DNA from: a virus
Virus record (IMG/VR): IMGVR_UViG_3300042397_002782
Span: 1 to 23,238 of that record
Direction: 5' to 3' (one strand)
DNA: 23,238 bases
Within the stretch, counting starts at the first letter, position 1; every line of letters begins with the position of its first letter. Shown here one piece after another: positions 14,783 through 21,445 of this stretch. The notes beneath the pieces were generated by a model that saw only the letters and a list, made by a program, of their open reading frames with translations, was not told where the DNA came from and did no database searches. The translations under genes were made by a program, and so were the position numbers.

Positions 14783-15744
14783 TATTGATTAAGTGTTGTT
14801 GTGTAAGTATCCCAAAAGCGCTTTGTTGTATCTGGAAGAATGCTGAAGAAGTCTTCGCCGTTACGAATGTGCTCAACGAGCTTCAGGGTATTGCGATATC
14901 CGATGACTTCATTTTCGAGATTGGTAACAAGGTCTTGAACGTTGCGATCTTGATAGACCGTAGCAACATCATAGACGACGCTGTTAGGGAAATATGATTG
15001 CATAATGTATGCACCCCAAATATCATCCATACGACCGACATATGGAAGCACAGCATAAACTGGCATTACCGAACGGTCAAGGAAAGTATTTTGAGAGTTA
15101 AACGGAGCAAGCTGCGTACTTCCGTATGGACGCGTGATGTCATTGTAGCGAACGCAGGGCTTATGTGTCAGACGAGCCATTGCATCAATGTCAGGATCAC
15201 CATCCCAAAGCATTGCCTGAACCAAGCAGCGCTTTACGGACGGTCCACGATATTCATTGTCATGACGAGTTTGTAGATGCTGAATCGGATAGCCGCGATG
15301 CCAAACATAGTTGTCCTTTGTTACCGATAGAGGATCAAAATAATCAGATCTCTTGTTGATGTAGCAATCATAGGTAACGTCTTCACCAACCAAAATGTTT
15401 TCACCCCAATTTGCATAAGGAATGTTATCATCGTCAACAGTTGCAATTACGTCTGCATCGGTATGTAGATAGGCATAGGCATATCCAACATTACGTCGCT
15501 GAATGGTTTTCCATCCGATCGTTTCGGAAAGCAGTGGGAACAGTCTTTCCTGCGTTTCAGGTGAAAGGTAATGGATCACGTCCTTACCATACTTAGCTGC
15601 CAATGCTTCATATTCGGCATGTGGAGTTTTAGTATCACCTGCGATAACCAACTTAAAACCTTTGTCGCTTGCAATTTTTGCAAAGCGGTGAGTGGCTTCA
15701 GTTGGCGAGTTAATTGTCGTAGTTACGATTGTCAGTTTCTTCAT
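14782..15744 (-). CDS. STELLO-like glycosyltransferase
   Basis: 320 residues. It opens IVTTTINSPTEATHRFAKIA (5-24) and IAGDTKTP (34-41), then HYLSPETQERLFPLLSE, RRNVGYAYAYLH and VIATVDDDNIPY (99-110), the sequence pattern of the STELLO (DUF288) family, with D104-D106 as the metal/nucleotide-sugar site of a GT-A type enzyme. Eukaryotic STELLO proteins are Golgi proteins; bacterial and phage versions are little studied. The upstream gap of 22 bases holds an AT-rich TATAAT-like element but no convincing -35. Given its place between the beta-glucosyltransferase-like gene and the epimerase, it probably adds a sugar to modified DNA bases or to a sugar already attached. The acceptor is inference. 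Confidence 0.85.
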   Translation of the reverse strand: MKKLTIVTTTINSPTEATHRFAKIASDKGFKLVIAGDTKTPHAEYEALAAKYGKDVIHYLSPETQERLFPLLSETIGWKTIQRRNVGYAYAYLHTDADVIATVDDDNIPYANWGENILVGEDVTYDCYINKRSDYFDPLSVTKDNYVWHRGYPIQHLQTRHDNEYRGPSVKRCLVQAMLWDGDPDIDAMARLTHKPCVRYNDITRPYGSTQLAPFNSQNTFLDRSVMPVYAVLPYVGRMDDIWGAYIMQSYFPNSVVYDVATVYQDRNVQDLVTNLENEVIGYRNTLKLVEHIRNGEDFFSILPDTTKRFWDTYTTTLNQ

Positions 15745-15766
15745 GTGTGTATTATATATGAGAATG

Positions 15767-17155
15767 TTATGCGAAAAATTGGTCGAGTGAAACGTCCTTC
15801 TCAGGGACAGTGATTACCTTTTCCTTCAGAGGCCAAAGAGATTCTTCAGAATCGTCTAGACGGTTTTCATAGTTATATTCATCGAGTTGTTTGTTCAGCA
15901 GGTCAATCATAAACTTACCAGTGAACGCTTCCTTGATGAGACCGTTTTGCAAATCCTTAAGCAGTGCAATACGCTTGTTTGGATTCGTGTCAAGGTATTC
16001 CATCTTCTTGTAGAAATCATCAGCGTCTTTAACGCGAATGAAATGATCCTTTGGAACGATGTGATATTGAGTGTCATATCGCGGATGCAAGAATGGAACA
16101 ACTGCAAGCTGTAGCATTTCAGCATACTTACTTGTTACCCATCCTGCTTCAGTTGGAAGCACTAGCGTATAGCGAGTATCTGCAAATGTTTTGTCAAGAT
16201 CTTCAGTTGCAATGTATCCTTTGAATTGGACATGATCTTTCTTAAAGTAGTCATTCCATTTTCCATAGATGTTTGCCTTACCTTCAGGATCACGATCAAT
16301 GATGTATTCCTTAAGAATGTCATAACGTAGATCTTCAGTTGCAGAAGGAGCCGACACCTGCATGGATACAATCGTAAACTTGTTAGGCTTATCTGTTTTC
16401 TCAGGATCAAGAACACCTTCGCCCATAAGGTTCATCTTTTCAATTCCGCTGTATTCTGACTTGAGATAGACGTCATGGAAGTCACCATTCTCTTCAAGCG
16501 CGTCAGGATGTAGCTTTTTGATTGTATGCCACTTAATGTCAAAGTCATGCTGCCCAAGAACTTTCTTTGGAAGGTTTGCGTTGTCACGATGGCGCATAGA
16601 TGGCTTGACATACCGAGGATCTGTTGCAAGCAACCACCAATTCAATTCTGGGTGTGAGCCGAGGTAATAGACTGGGTCAGCTGCATAGCGCAATGACATA
16701 GACAAACACTTTGCCTTAGAGCGAGGCTTTTCAGGAGTGTCACGAACAGTCCAAAGGTAACCACCAAGCGAAAGAACCGCATGACCTTGTGAAGTAAAGC
16801 CGATACCAAAGTCGCACTTTATGCCAGCGTCATCCATAGCTTTTGTGAAACCAATAAACTGATTAGGCCATTCCTCAGCTGGAATATCTTCCATGCGAGG
16901 GAATTTTCGGAGTTGTGGAAAGGCCTCATATGGATTAAACAGTTTACCTTCAGGATCAAGTTCGTTTCGCTTTTGAGGGCTGATACGTGCAAGGTCAGAC
17001 TTTGAAAGAAGAACGATCTTTTCGATAGACTTGTTGCGAAGGAGCAATTTGGCTAACGCAAGGTATTCGCTACTTCCGTCTGAACGTAGAACTTTACTCT
17101 CATCAAACTTTAGTGCCGAACCCAATGCGAAAAACGCTACTGTGAATTTTCTCAT
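15767..17155 (-). CDS. GT-B glycosyltransferase resembling T4 DNA beta-glucosyltransferase in its C-terminal half
   Basis: 462 residues from the ATG at 17153-17155 (MRKFTVAFFALGSALKF); a TTG further upstream was rejected because it would overlap the previous gene. The C-terminal region has FKGYIATEDL, TLVLPTEAGWVTSKYAEML, PFLHPRYDTQYHIV and FIRVKDADDFYKKMEYLDTN, which align in order with T4 beta-glucosyltransferase (FTGKIP, ITLRVWETM, DEEFDTKHRII, FYVNNRAELIDRVNEL). That enzyme adds glucose from UDP-glucose to hydroxymethylcytosine in DNA. The gene lies where T4 has beta-gt, between 42 and uvsX. The protein is about 110 residues longer than T4 BGT. Donor sugar here may be UDP- or GDP-linked; that is not decided by the sequence. 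Confidence 0.8.
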   Translation of the reverse strand: MRKFTVAFFALGSALKFDESKVLRSDGSSEYLALAKLLLRNKSIEKIVLLSKSDLARISPQKRNELDPEGKLFNPYEAFPQLRKFPRMEDIPAEEWPNQFIGFTKAMDDAGIKCDFGIGFTSQGHAVLSLGGYLWTVRDTPEKPRSKAKCLSMSLRYAADPVYYLGSHPELNWWLLATDPRYVKPSMRHRDNANLPKKVLGQHDFDIKWHTIKKLHPDALEENGDFHDVYLKSEYSGIEKMNLMGEGVLDPEKTDKPNKFTIVSMQVSAPSATEDLRYDILKEYIIDRDPEGKANIYGKWNDYFKKDHVQFKGYIATEDLDKTFADTRYTLVLPTEAGWVTSKYAEMLQLAVVPFLHPRYDTQYHIVPKDHFIRVKDADDFYKKMEYLDTNPNKRIALLKDLQNGLIKEAFTGKFMIDLLNKQLDEYNYENRLDDSEESLWPLKEKVITVPEKDVSLDQFFA

Positions 17156-17171
17156 AATGATTGTTGTTTTG

Positions 17172-18059
17172 TTATTTGTTGTTGTAATTATTGCTTTCCA
17201 AATAGGAATCAATCAATGGTAGATATGCATCGTACATTCGCTGCTTTTCCATCTGAAGGAAGTGAATTACATTTGGAATTTTCTTGAACGGCTTAGGTGG
17301 TTTGTCTTCCTTTGGATATCCTAGAGCAATATTGACTGCCGAGCGGAAGCGTGGAATCTCTACGCCTAAGGAATACATGTGGATACCATAGAAGTATTGC
17401 TCAAGCATCCAATCATAACCCCAACCTTTACGTCGGCTGTTGGTCTTGTTCAGACGATTCACGAAGATGTGGTAAATATCGTCTGACGAAAAGAATGCAC
17501 GAACATCATCAAGAAGACGACGGCTGCTATCTTCCATTGTGTAAAGAATGCTACCTGAATTGATGCGATGCTTTGACTGATTAAATTCCGCAACATCAAC
17601 ATGTGGGTATGCACGTTGAAACGCTTTCACTTGAGCGTCTGTCATGTTTGACAAGCCATCTTCTTTGACAACGTAGTCATACTTAAACCATTCATCAAGC
17701 GGCTTGAGAAACAAGATGTCGTCGTCAAGCATCAGACTCTTCTTGATACCCAACACATGTGAAGCGTAAATGAACACAACCATCTTGACTGACACTTTAT
17801 ACATGTCATTGATGATTACATCATAGTATGGACAATCCGCAAAGAGTTCATTTACGCCTGCCAGCATATCCGACGTATAGATCAATTCAAAACGTGGATC
17901 GTTTACAGCCTCAGCATACTCTTCCTTTGAGATGCTACCTCGATCATCAGCAATGAAAATCACTCGCTGATCGGTTGGCAAGTTATGAACATTGTAGTAC
18001 TTTATCAGAGTACGCACTCTGTAAAGATTGGACGTTGGTATGAACACCACATTCTTCAT
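17172..18059 (-). CDS. GT-A type glycosyltransferase
   Basis: 295 residues. It opens MKNVVFIPTSNLYRVRTLIKYY, a beta-alpha start typical of nucleotide-sugar-binding folds, and has the DxD-type motif LMLDDDILFLKPL (109-121; D112-D114) preceded by VFIYASHVLGIKKS. INSGSILY and WGYDWMLEQYF fit the acceptor half of a GT-A enzyme. No membrane segment or signal peptide is visible, so it should act in the cytoplasm. Its ATG overlaps the stop of the Nmad1-like gene as ATGA, tying it to the nucleotide-modification operon. The acceptor is unknown; the context suggests hydroxymethylated DNA or a sugar already added to it. Confidence 0.82.
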   Translation of the reverse strand: MKNVVFIPTSNLYRVRTLIKYYNVHNLPTDQRVIFIADDRGSISKEEYAEAVNDPRFELIYTSDMLAGVNELFADCPYYDVIINDMYKVSVKMVVFIYASHVLGIKKSLMLDDDILFLKPLDEWFKYDYVVKEDGLSNMTDAQVKAFQRAYPHVDVAEFNQSKHRINSGSILYTMEDSSRRLLDDVRAFFSSDDIYHIFVNRLNKTNSRRKGWGYDWMLEQYFYGIHMYSLGVEIPRFRSAVNIALGYPKEDKPPKPFKKIPNVIHFLQMEKQRMYDAYLPLIDSYLESNNYNNK

Positions 18060-18544
18060 GCCTTCACATTGCGATTTAGAAAGTCCTTAGAGTCAGACTG
18101 ACCATCAACCTTTCCGCGCGAATACGCAGCCGCAAAACTGGCATAGTTGATCAAATCTTTACACGAATCTTCGAAGCTTTCAAAGTTAGGAACATAGCTT
18201 GGATCATTTTCCATAGCCTCAATCACTGAATACATCCGCAGGACTTTAGCCTGAATGATGTCTAGAATTGTGGCAACACCACGTGGGTAATAATCCGCTT
18301 GTCGAATACGCGAGTGTGGATTTTGGTAGTCGTTTGACTTTTTGATTTGAAGAGCTTTACACTCGTCGAGAATTTTTATGCTTTCTTTTTCTTCCATTCG
18401 GGTATAGTTTATTTTAGTTGGTTGCTTTGAGTAGTCTGGCGCAGGAATCAAATATGCAATGATTTCTGGAAATTTGCTGATTCCTTTAATCTTAGGGATG
18501 AACGCTCTAAAATTCTCAGGATCATAATGCAACTGTTCCGTCAT
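18056..18544 (-). CDS. Nmad1 (DUF1599)-like nucleotide-modification-associated protein
   Basis: 162 residues from the ATG at 18542-18544; a TTG further upstream was rejected because a complete promoter lies just before this ATG. The core is CKALQIKKSNDYQNPHSR, ADYYPRGVATILDIIQAKVLRM and SFEDSCKDLINYASFAAAYS: a K-x-x-DY start, a K-x-x-R helix and an ED-x-x-x-DL-x-NYA ending that match the Nmad1/DUF1599 pattern as I remember it. This domain is associated by gene neighbourhood with thymidylate-synthase-like base-modifying enzymes; its biochemical role is not settled, but a nucleotide-handling, MazG-like helical fold has been suggested. It sits directly after dCMP hydroxymethylase and overlaps the first glycosyltransferase by 4 bases, supporting a role in DNA modification. 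Confidence 0.72.
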   Translation of the reverse strand: MTEQLHYDPENFRAFIPKIKGISKFPEIIAYLIPAPDYSKQPTKINYTRMEEKESIKILDECKALQIKKSNDYQNPHSRIRQADYYPRGVATILDIIQAKVLRMYSVIEAMENDPSYVPNFESFEDSCKDLINYASFAAAYSRGKVDGQSDSKDFLNRNVKA

Positions 18545-18551
18545 ATTGATT

Positions 18552-18580
18552 ATTATATCAGGATGTATGATGTTTGTAAA
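18552..18580 (-). promoter_or_regulatory. Sigma70-like promoter for the Nmad1-like/glycosyltransferase operon
   Basis: TTTACA (18575-18580), 17 bases, TATAAT (18552-18557), just before the ATG at 18544. With so short a distance the leader would be only about 1-3 bases. Confidence 0.7.
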
Positions 18581-18584
18581 CAAT

Positions 18585-19292
18585 TTATTGCTCAGAGAGT
18601 GAAGCAATGTAATCCTCAATCAAACCAAAGTGTCTTTCATACACGTGCAAAGAACCAACTTGCCAAGTAATACTGCCTAGAGTAATTTCATCGCTTTGAT
18701 CCTGAAGGCAATCGTTGTATTGCTTAAGAAGAGAAGACGATACGTAATGCTGCCAAGCATAGTCATTGCGATATCCAAAGACAACATCATTGCTGCGCAT
18801 TTGGACAATTGTATGCAATACACCATCGCGAATCAAGTATTGAACTGCATTGGTGCAAATGAAATCGCTCATGCCATCTGCATTATAATCCTTATGCATG
18901 GTTGGGCGAGTGTAAATCATTACAGCGCGTCGCGAATCTTTGTTTGAGAACAGTTCATTAAGAACATTATCAAACTGGAATCCGTTGGCCTCAGAGTAAA
19001 TCAGATATCCATAGTTGGAATTGATCTTACCTTCAGAACTAGATACTGCTGTCCAAATCTTTGGGACTGGATCACCAATGTCTTTGACATATAGGCTCTG
19101 CGAAAGGTACCAATCCAATTCCTTTTTGATGTATTCATCATTGAGAGAACCAAAGATTGTAGGTTCGTCGGCAATGAAGCTTGCACCGACAATCTCTACG
19201 GTTTTTACACCAGTCTTGTCGGTTGAAAATTGTCCTTGCTTATAGAGAGAAGCAAGTGTATCGCGGATGTCTGCTGTTTTGACAGGTTTCAT
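18585..19292 (-). CDS. 42: dCMP hydroxymethylase (T4 gp42 type)
   Basis: 235 residues, near T4 gp42 (about 246). The match to T4 gp42 is very close: DKTGVKTVEIVGASFIADEP, LNDEYIKKELDWY, EGKINSNYGY, SRRAVMIYTRP, GMSDFICTNAVQYLIRDGVL, QMRSNDVVFGYRNDYAWQ. The catalytic Cys is C146. D177 in RNDYAW sits where thymidylate synthase has its dUMP-binding Asn and T4 gp42 has Asp, marking dCMP as substrate. The enzyme uses methylenetetrahydrofolate to make 5-hydroxymethyl-dCMP, which then replaces dCMP in phage DNA. The ATG overlaps the stop of the small upstream gene (ATGA). This is the key evidence that the phage makes hydroxymethylated DNA. Confidence 0.96.
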   Translation of the reverse strand: MKPVKTADIRDTLASLYKQGQFSTDKTGVKTVEIVGASFIADEPTIFGSLNDEYIKKELDWYLSQSLYVKDIGDPVPKIWTAVSSSEGKINSNYGYLIYSEANGFQFDNVLNELFSNKDSRRAVMIYTRPTMHKDYNADGMSDFICTNAVQYLIRDGVLHTIVQMRSNDVVFGYRNDYAWQHYVSSSLLKQYNDCLQDQSDEITLGSITWQVGSLHVYERHFGLIEDYIASLSEQ

Positions 19293-19621
19293 GCAAAAAT
19301 GTGGTTACGGATTTTAACAAGATTACATAGAACTGCGGTATCCTGTTCATAAATAGCAGCAATGATTTCATCGTACCGATTATAATCTTCTCTAAGTTCA
19401 GCTTCAATTGCAATGTTTATTTGAGCTGGGCGATCACTTAAAACATACGTCTGACATTCTTCAATAAGATCACGTACATCAAGAGGCAGTTTAAGATCGA
19501 CATAAGTGTCTCCTTCTTCGAGGAATGAAAACATGTATGATGCAAGCATATCGTTTGCATAGCAAGATTGATTGGGCGACCCAAACAATTCATACAGACG
19601 GTTTAGTATTGGAATATTCAT
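19289..19621 (-). CDS. Small early protein of unknown function upstream of gp42
   Basis: 110 residues from the ATG at 19619-19621 (MNIPILNRLYELFG). A TTG nine codons upstream is open but lies inside the promoter region, so I prefer the ATG. The protein is acidic and helical with no recognised motif. It is the first gene of the gp42 operon, behind a sigma70-like promoter (TTTACA, 17 bases, TATATT) that directly follows a terminator hairpin. Its stop overlaps the gp42 start, suggesting co-expression with dCMP hydroxymethylase; a helper or regulatory role would be guesswork. Confidence 0.75.
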   Translation of the reverse strand: MNIPILNRLYELFGSPNQSCYANDMLASYMFSFLEEGDTYVDLKLPLDVRDLIEECQTYVLSDRPAQINIAIEAELREDYNRYDEIIAAIYEQDTAVLCNLVKIRNHIFA

Positions 19622-19627
19622 ATGTTT

Positions 19628-19656
19628 AATATAATTTATTGTCCTCAAAATGTAAA
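19628..19656 (-). promoter_or_regulatory. Sigma70-like promoter for the gp42 operon
   Basis: TTTACA (19651-19656), 17 bases, TATATT (19628-19633). The -35 begins directly after the T-tract of the 19665-19690 terminator. Confidence 0.68.
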
Positions 19657-19664
19657 TAATAAAA

Positions 19665-19690
19665 GGCAGCTGAACCTAAATTCAGCTGCC
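19665..19690 (-). terminator. Rho-independent terminator upstream of the gp42 operon
   Basis: A 10-base perfect stem (GGCAGCTGAA/TTCAGCTGCC), 6-base loop, followed on the minus strand by TTTTATTATTT, which runs into the -35 of the next promoter. Confidence 0.85.
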
Positions 19691-19738
19691 GGCAAAAGCA
19701 CGGAAGAAGTATGTTAGTGAACTTTTTTTTCTCTTAGT

Positions 19739-19984
19739 TCATCGGCAATACCTTTCAATGAGTGGATGCGAATCTCTCGGAGAAGCGAGGCGGGCTGAGC
19801 GCCGATGCCATCCGCGAATTTGATTTCCATTTACATCGTAATTGCGACCGATACCAACACTTTCAGATTGTTCAGCAAGGTAACCGCCAAACATCTTAGC
19901 TGATTCGACACGGCGAGAATTCTCTTCGGCGCCAAGAGTCAGACGGTAATATGCGCGCCAGAATGTTTTCGTAAGATTTTTCAT
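19739..19984 (-). CDS. Possible small basic protein between two terminators
   Basis: 81 residues: MKNLTKTFWRAYYRLTLGAEENSRRVESAKMFG-like N-terminus (shown in part) and an Arg-rich C-terminus. No family was recognised. The ATG comes directly after a terminator-like hairpin (19994-20011) with no Shine-Dalgarno and no clear promoter between, so expression would depend on read-through. A second terminator follows at 19665-19690. The open frame and the lack of any other gene here support it moderately. Confidence 0.5.
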   Translation of the reverse strand: MKNLTKTFWRAYYRLTLGAEENSRRVESAKMFGGYLAEQSESVGIGRNYDVNGNQIRGWHRRSARLASPRDSHPLIERYCR

Positions 19985-19985
19985 A

Positions 19986-20011
19986 AAGGAAAAGCAGGGC
20001 TTTCACCCTGC
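19986..20011 (-). terminator. Rho-independent terminator after the H1-like gene
   Basis: Stem GCAGGG/CCCTGC (20006-20011 and 19994-19999) with a 6-base loop followed by TTTTCCTTT, 9 bases after the stop codon. The next ATG lies right behind the T-tract. Confidence 0.7.
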
Positions 20012-20020
20012 ATAAATGAT

Positions 20021-20470
20021 TCAGCCTTCTTCAGCAATTTCGTCAGGAGTCGCGATGTATACAAACACTGCACCGCTTTCCTCGAGATCTTCGGCATCGA
20101 GCTCGGCATTGATTTCATCGGCAATGCTCGGCTTGGTCTTTTTGGGCACCTTGGCGGGTTTTTCATCGGCCTTCTTGGGCGCCTTTTTCGCAGCGACCTT
20201 CAACGGCTTGGGAGCAGCTGCAGCTTTTGGCTTGGGAGCAGCTGCAGCTTTTGGCTTGCGGCTCGTTTCAAGCGGAGCGTCAGGAGCAACGGCGGGATAC
20301 TTACCGCGAGAAAGCGCACGGGCTTTGCCAAGGAAGTTCACCATGATTTCGCTGCAGGTTACTCCGTACTTTTGGCCTGCCTTATAAAATTCGGCAGCGG
20401 AGAATCCTTCAGCGGCGTTTGGCTGGGAGTTCATATCTTCCAGCATTTCAGTCATTCGGTTTAGCGACAT
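20021..20470 (-). CDS. Lys/Ala/Pro-rich, histone-H1-like protein
   Basis: 149 residues in three parts. Residues 1-55 look folded and mostly helical (FSAAEFYKAGQKYGVTCSEI...). Residues about 75-115 are a low-complexity tail of Lys, Ala and Pro (KPKAAAAPKPKAAAAPKP) resembling histone H1/AlgP-type tails, typical of non-specific DNA binding. The last 30 residues are acidic (DAEDLEESG). The tail contains a perfect 24-base tandem duplication. The gene has its own early promoter (TTTACA, 17 bases, TAAAAT) and is followed by a terminator, so it is a single-gene unit. A DNA-binding role fits the composition but no family was recognised. Confidence 0.8.
   Translation of the reverse strand: MSLNRMTEMLEDMNSQPNAAEGFSAAEFYKAGQKYGVTCSEIMVNFLGKARALSRGKYPAVAPDAPLETSRKPKAAAAPKPKAAAAPKPLKVAAKKAPKKADEKPAKVPKKTKPSIADEINAELDAEDLEESGAVFVYIATPDEIAEEG
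20211..20258 (-). repeat. 24-base perfect tandem duplication in the H1-like tail
   Basis: Two identical 24-base units (20211-20234, 20235-20258), each encoding one KPKAAAAP-like unit. The duplication keeps the frame, so tail length is probably variable between relatives. Confidence 0.9.
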
Positions 20471-20503
20471 AATATAGTGTATTTCGAGTTTCGTTACGGA
20501 ATT

Positions 20504-20532
20504 ATTTTAACAGGTTTTCGGCAGAATGTAAA
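20504..20532 (-). promoter_or_regulatory. Sigma70-like promoter for the H1-like gene
   Basis: TTTACA (20527-20532), 17 bases, TAAAAT (20504-20509), ending about 33 bases before the ATG at 20470. The -35 lies 7 bases after the stop codon of the upstream gene. Confidence 0.68.
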
Positions 20533-20539
20533 CAACTTT

Positions 20540-20956
20540 TTAAGAATTTTTCTTGGCAATTTCAGCCGTCAGTTTCTTCATGAAGTCCGGGAGAAGTTTC
20601 ACAAGATGAGCGGTGCAAGAATCAATGTCGATCCAGACGTCAGAATTGCGGTATTTTCCGTCAATCTTGCCGTCGACCACATATCCTGGAGAGCATCCAC
20701 ACGAGCAACCAGCGGTTTTCGACCAGCGGATTTCGGAGTCTTCGCCGAAGATCGTCTTCAGATCGGCAATGTCAGACTCGACAGCCTTCCGCTTCAATGC
20801 ATTCCACGTGCTGCACTTGAACTTAAGAGCATAAATTTTGTTGTCATTGAAGAAATTGTCAACGACCTTCCCGACCGATGAATTGACATACGCGCGAGCG
20901 CCGTTGATTCGTTTTTCCCGGAAACTTCTGGTCTTATGTGTGGTAACTTTGATCAT
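20540..20956 (-). CDS. Early protein of unknown function with a Cys-rich loop
   Basis: 138 residues, basic at the N-terminus (MIKVTTHKTRSFREKRINGA). A short segment CSCGCSPGY (83-91, approximately) could bind metal or form a tight turn, followed by DVWIDIDSC. No family was recognised. The gene has a private sigma70-like promoter nearly identical to that of the next gene upstream, and a terminator hairpin before that promoter, so it is an independent early unit. There is no clear Shine-Dalgarno other than TAAGG well upstream. Confidence 0.7.
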   Translation of the reverse strand: MIKVTTHKTRSFREKRINGARAYVNSSVGKVVDNFFNDNKIYALKFKCSTWNALKRKAVESDIADLKTIFGEDSEIRWSKTAGCSCGCSPGYVVDGKIDGKYRNSDVWIDIDSCTAHLVKLLPDFMKKLTAEIAKKNS

Positions 20957-20960
20957 ATTT

Positions 20961-20997
20961 TGTGGTGGTTGCCTTACAGAATTATTATAAACGGAAA
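20961..20997 (-). repeat. Promoter-leader direct repeat, copy 1
   Basis: A 37-base stretch covering the -10 region and leader of the 20540-20956 gene. It matches 21387-21425 except for one extra T there and the last base or so. It looks like a duplicated early expression module. Confidence 0.85.
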
Positions 20998-21012
20998 CCG
21001 CTCAAATGTAAA
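20984..21012 (-). promoter_or_regulatory. Sigma70-like promoter for the Cys-rich-loop gene
   Basis: TTTACA (21007-21012), 17 bases, TATAAT (20984-20989). The -10 and leader are nearly identical to those of the 21411-21439 promoter. Confidence 0.75.
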
Positions 21013-21016
21013 CAAG

Positions 21017-21069
21017 AAAATGCACAAAAGTGAAAAAAGTTTCATAGATTTTCACAATTTGTGCATTTT
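21017..21069 (-). terminator. Terminator hairpin after the 94-residue early gene
   Basis: A 12-base perfect outer stem (AAAATGCACAAA/TTTGTGCATTTT, arms 21058-21069 and 21017-21028) with an inner GTGAAAA/TTTTCAC stem, then TTTTCTTG leading straight into TTTACA of the next promoter. Confidence 0.75.
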
Positions 21070-21088
21070 GAGAGATCTTGACTGATAT

Positions 21089-21373
21089 TCAGAAGCAGCT
21101 TAGTCCCCACATGATGCGATCTTGTTGTTTCACTTCATCGATGATGTAGCCTTCTTCCTCGGTCCAATGGAACACAATCTTGCCATCAACTTCGACACGT
21201 GCTTCAGTTGGAAACTGCTGACGATTGCATCCAAATCCCTCGCGAATCAGAGCCTGACAAACTGCCTTTGCAGCACTTTCGCTATGATGAGTGTCGGTTG
21301 ATTTGTTTTCACAACAGTCGGCCCAGCCGAGGTTGATTTCACGAGGCCAAACTAGGATACTTTCAATTTTCAT
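21089..21373 (-). CDS. Small conserved early protein of unknown function
   Basis: 94 residues. The pattern LGWADCCENKSTDTHHSESAAKAV, CQALIREGFG and ARVEVDGKIV recalls a small family of hypothetical proteins in phages and bacteria with a D-T-H-x-S-x-x-A-A-x-x-V-C core, but I know no function. It is transcribed from its own early promoter, which follows the RlpA-gene terminator immediately, and ends at another terminator-promoter module. Confidence 0.7.
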   Translation of the reverse strand: MKIESILVWPREINLGWADCCENKSTDTHHSESAAKAVCQALIREGFGCNRQQFPTEARVEVDGKIVFHWTEEEGYIIDEVKQQDRIMWGLSCF

Positions 21374-21386
21374 AAATCGGTTGGAT

Positions 21387-21425
21387 TGTGGTGGTTTGCC
21401 TTACAGAATTATTATAAACGGAAAA
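21387..21425 (-). repeat. Promoter-leader direct repeat, copy 2
   Basis: The second copy of the -10/leader module, in front of the 94-residue early gene, with a single-base insertion relative to copy 1. Confidence 0.85.
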
Positions 21426-21439
21426 CAATCAGATGTAAA
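21411..21439 (-). promoter_or_regulatory. Sigma70-like promoter for the 94-residue early gene
   Basis: TTTACA (21434-21439), 17 bases, TATAAT (21411-21416), immediately downstream of the RlpA terminator hairpin. Confidence 0.75.
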
Positions 21440-21445
21440 CAAGAA

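Noticed and set aside
15745-15770. A TATAAT-like -10 element before the STELLO-like gene
   Set aside because: No TTTACA or similar -35 lies 16-18 bases upstream, unlike all six other early promoters in the window.
17156-17212. A longer start (TTG at 17210-17212) for the BGT-like enzyme
   Set aside because: It would overlap the preceding glycosyltransferase gene by 41 bases, while the ATG at 17155 gives a natural beta-strand start and a clean 16-base gap.
13757-18059. Reading the sugar genes as a capsule or surface-polysaccharide module picked up from a bacterium
   Set aside because: There are no membrane-bound or export genes, and the block sits exactly where T4 has beta-gt next to dCMP hydroxymethylase, so DNA modification is the better explanation, though not proven.
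18545-18619. A longer Nmad1-like protein starting at a TTG at 18617-18619
   Set aside because: The extension would overlap the end of gp42 and cover a complete TTTACA-N17-TATAAT promoter; the ATG at 18544 is the better start.
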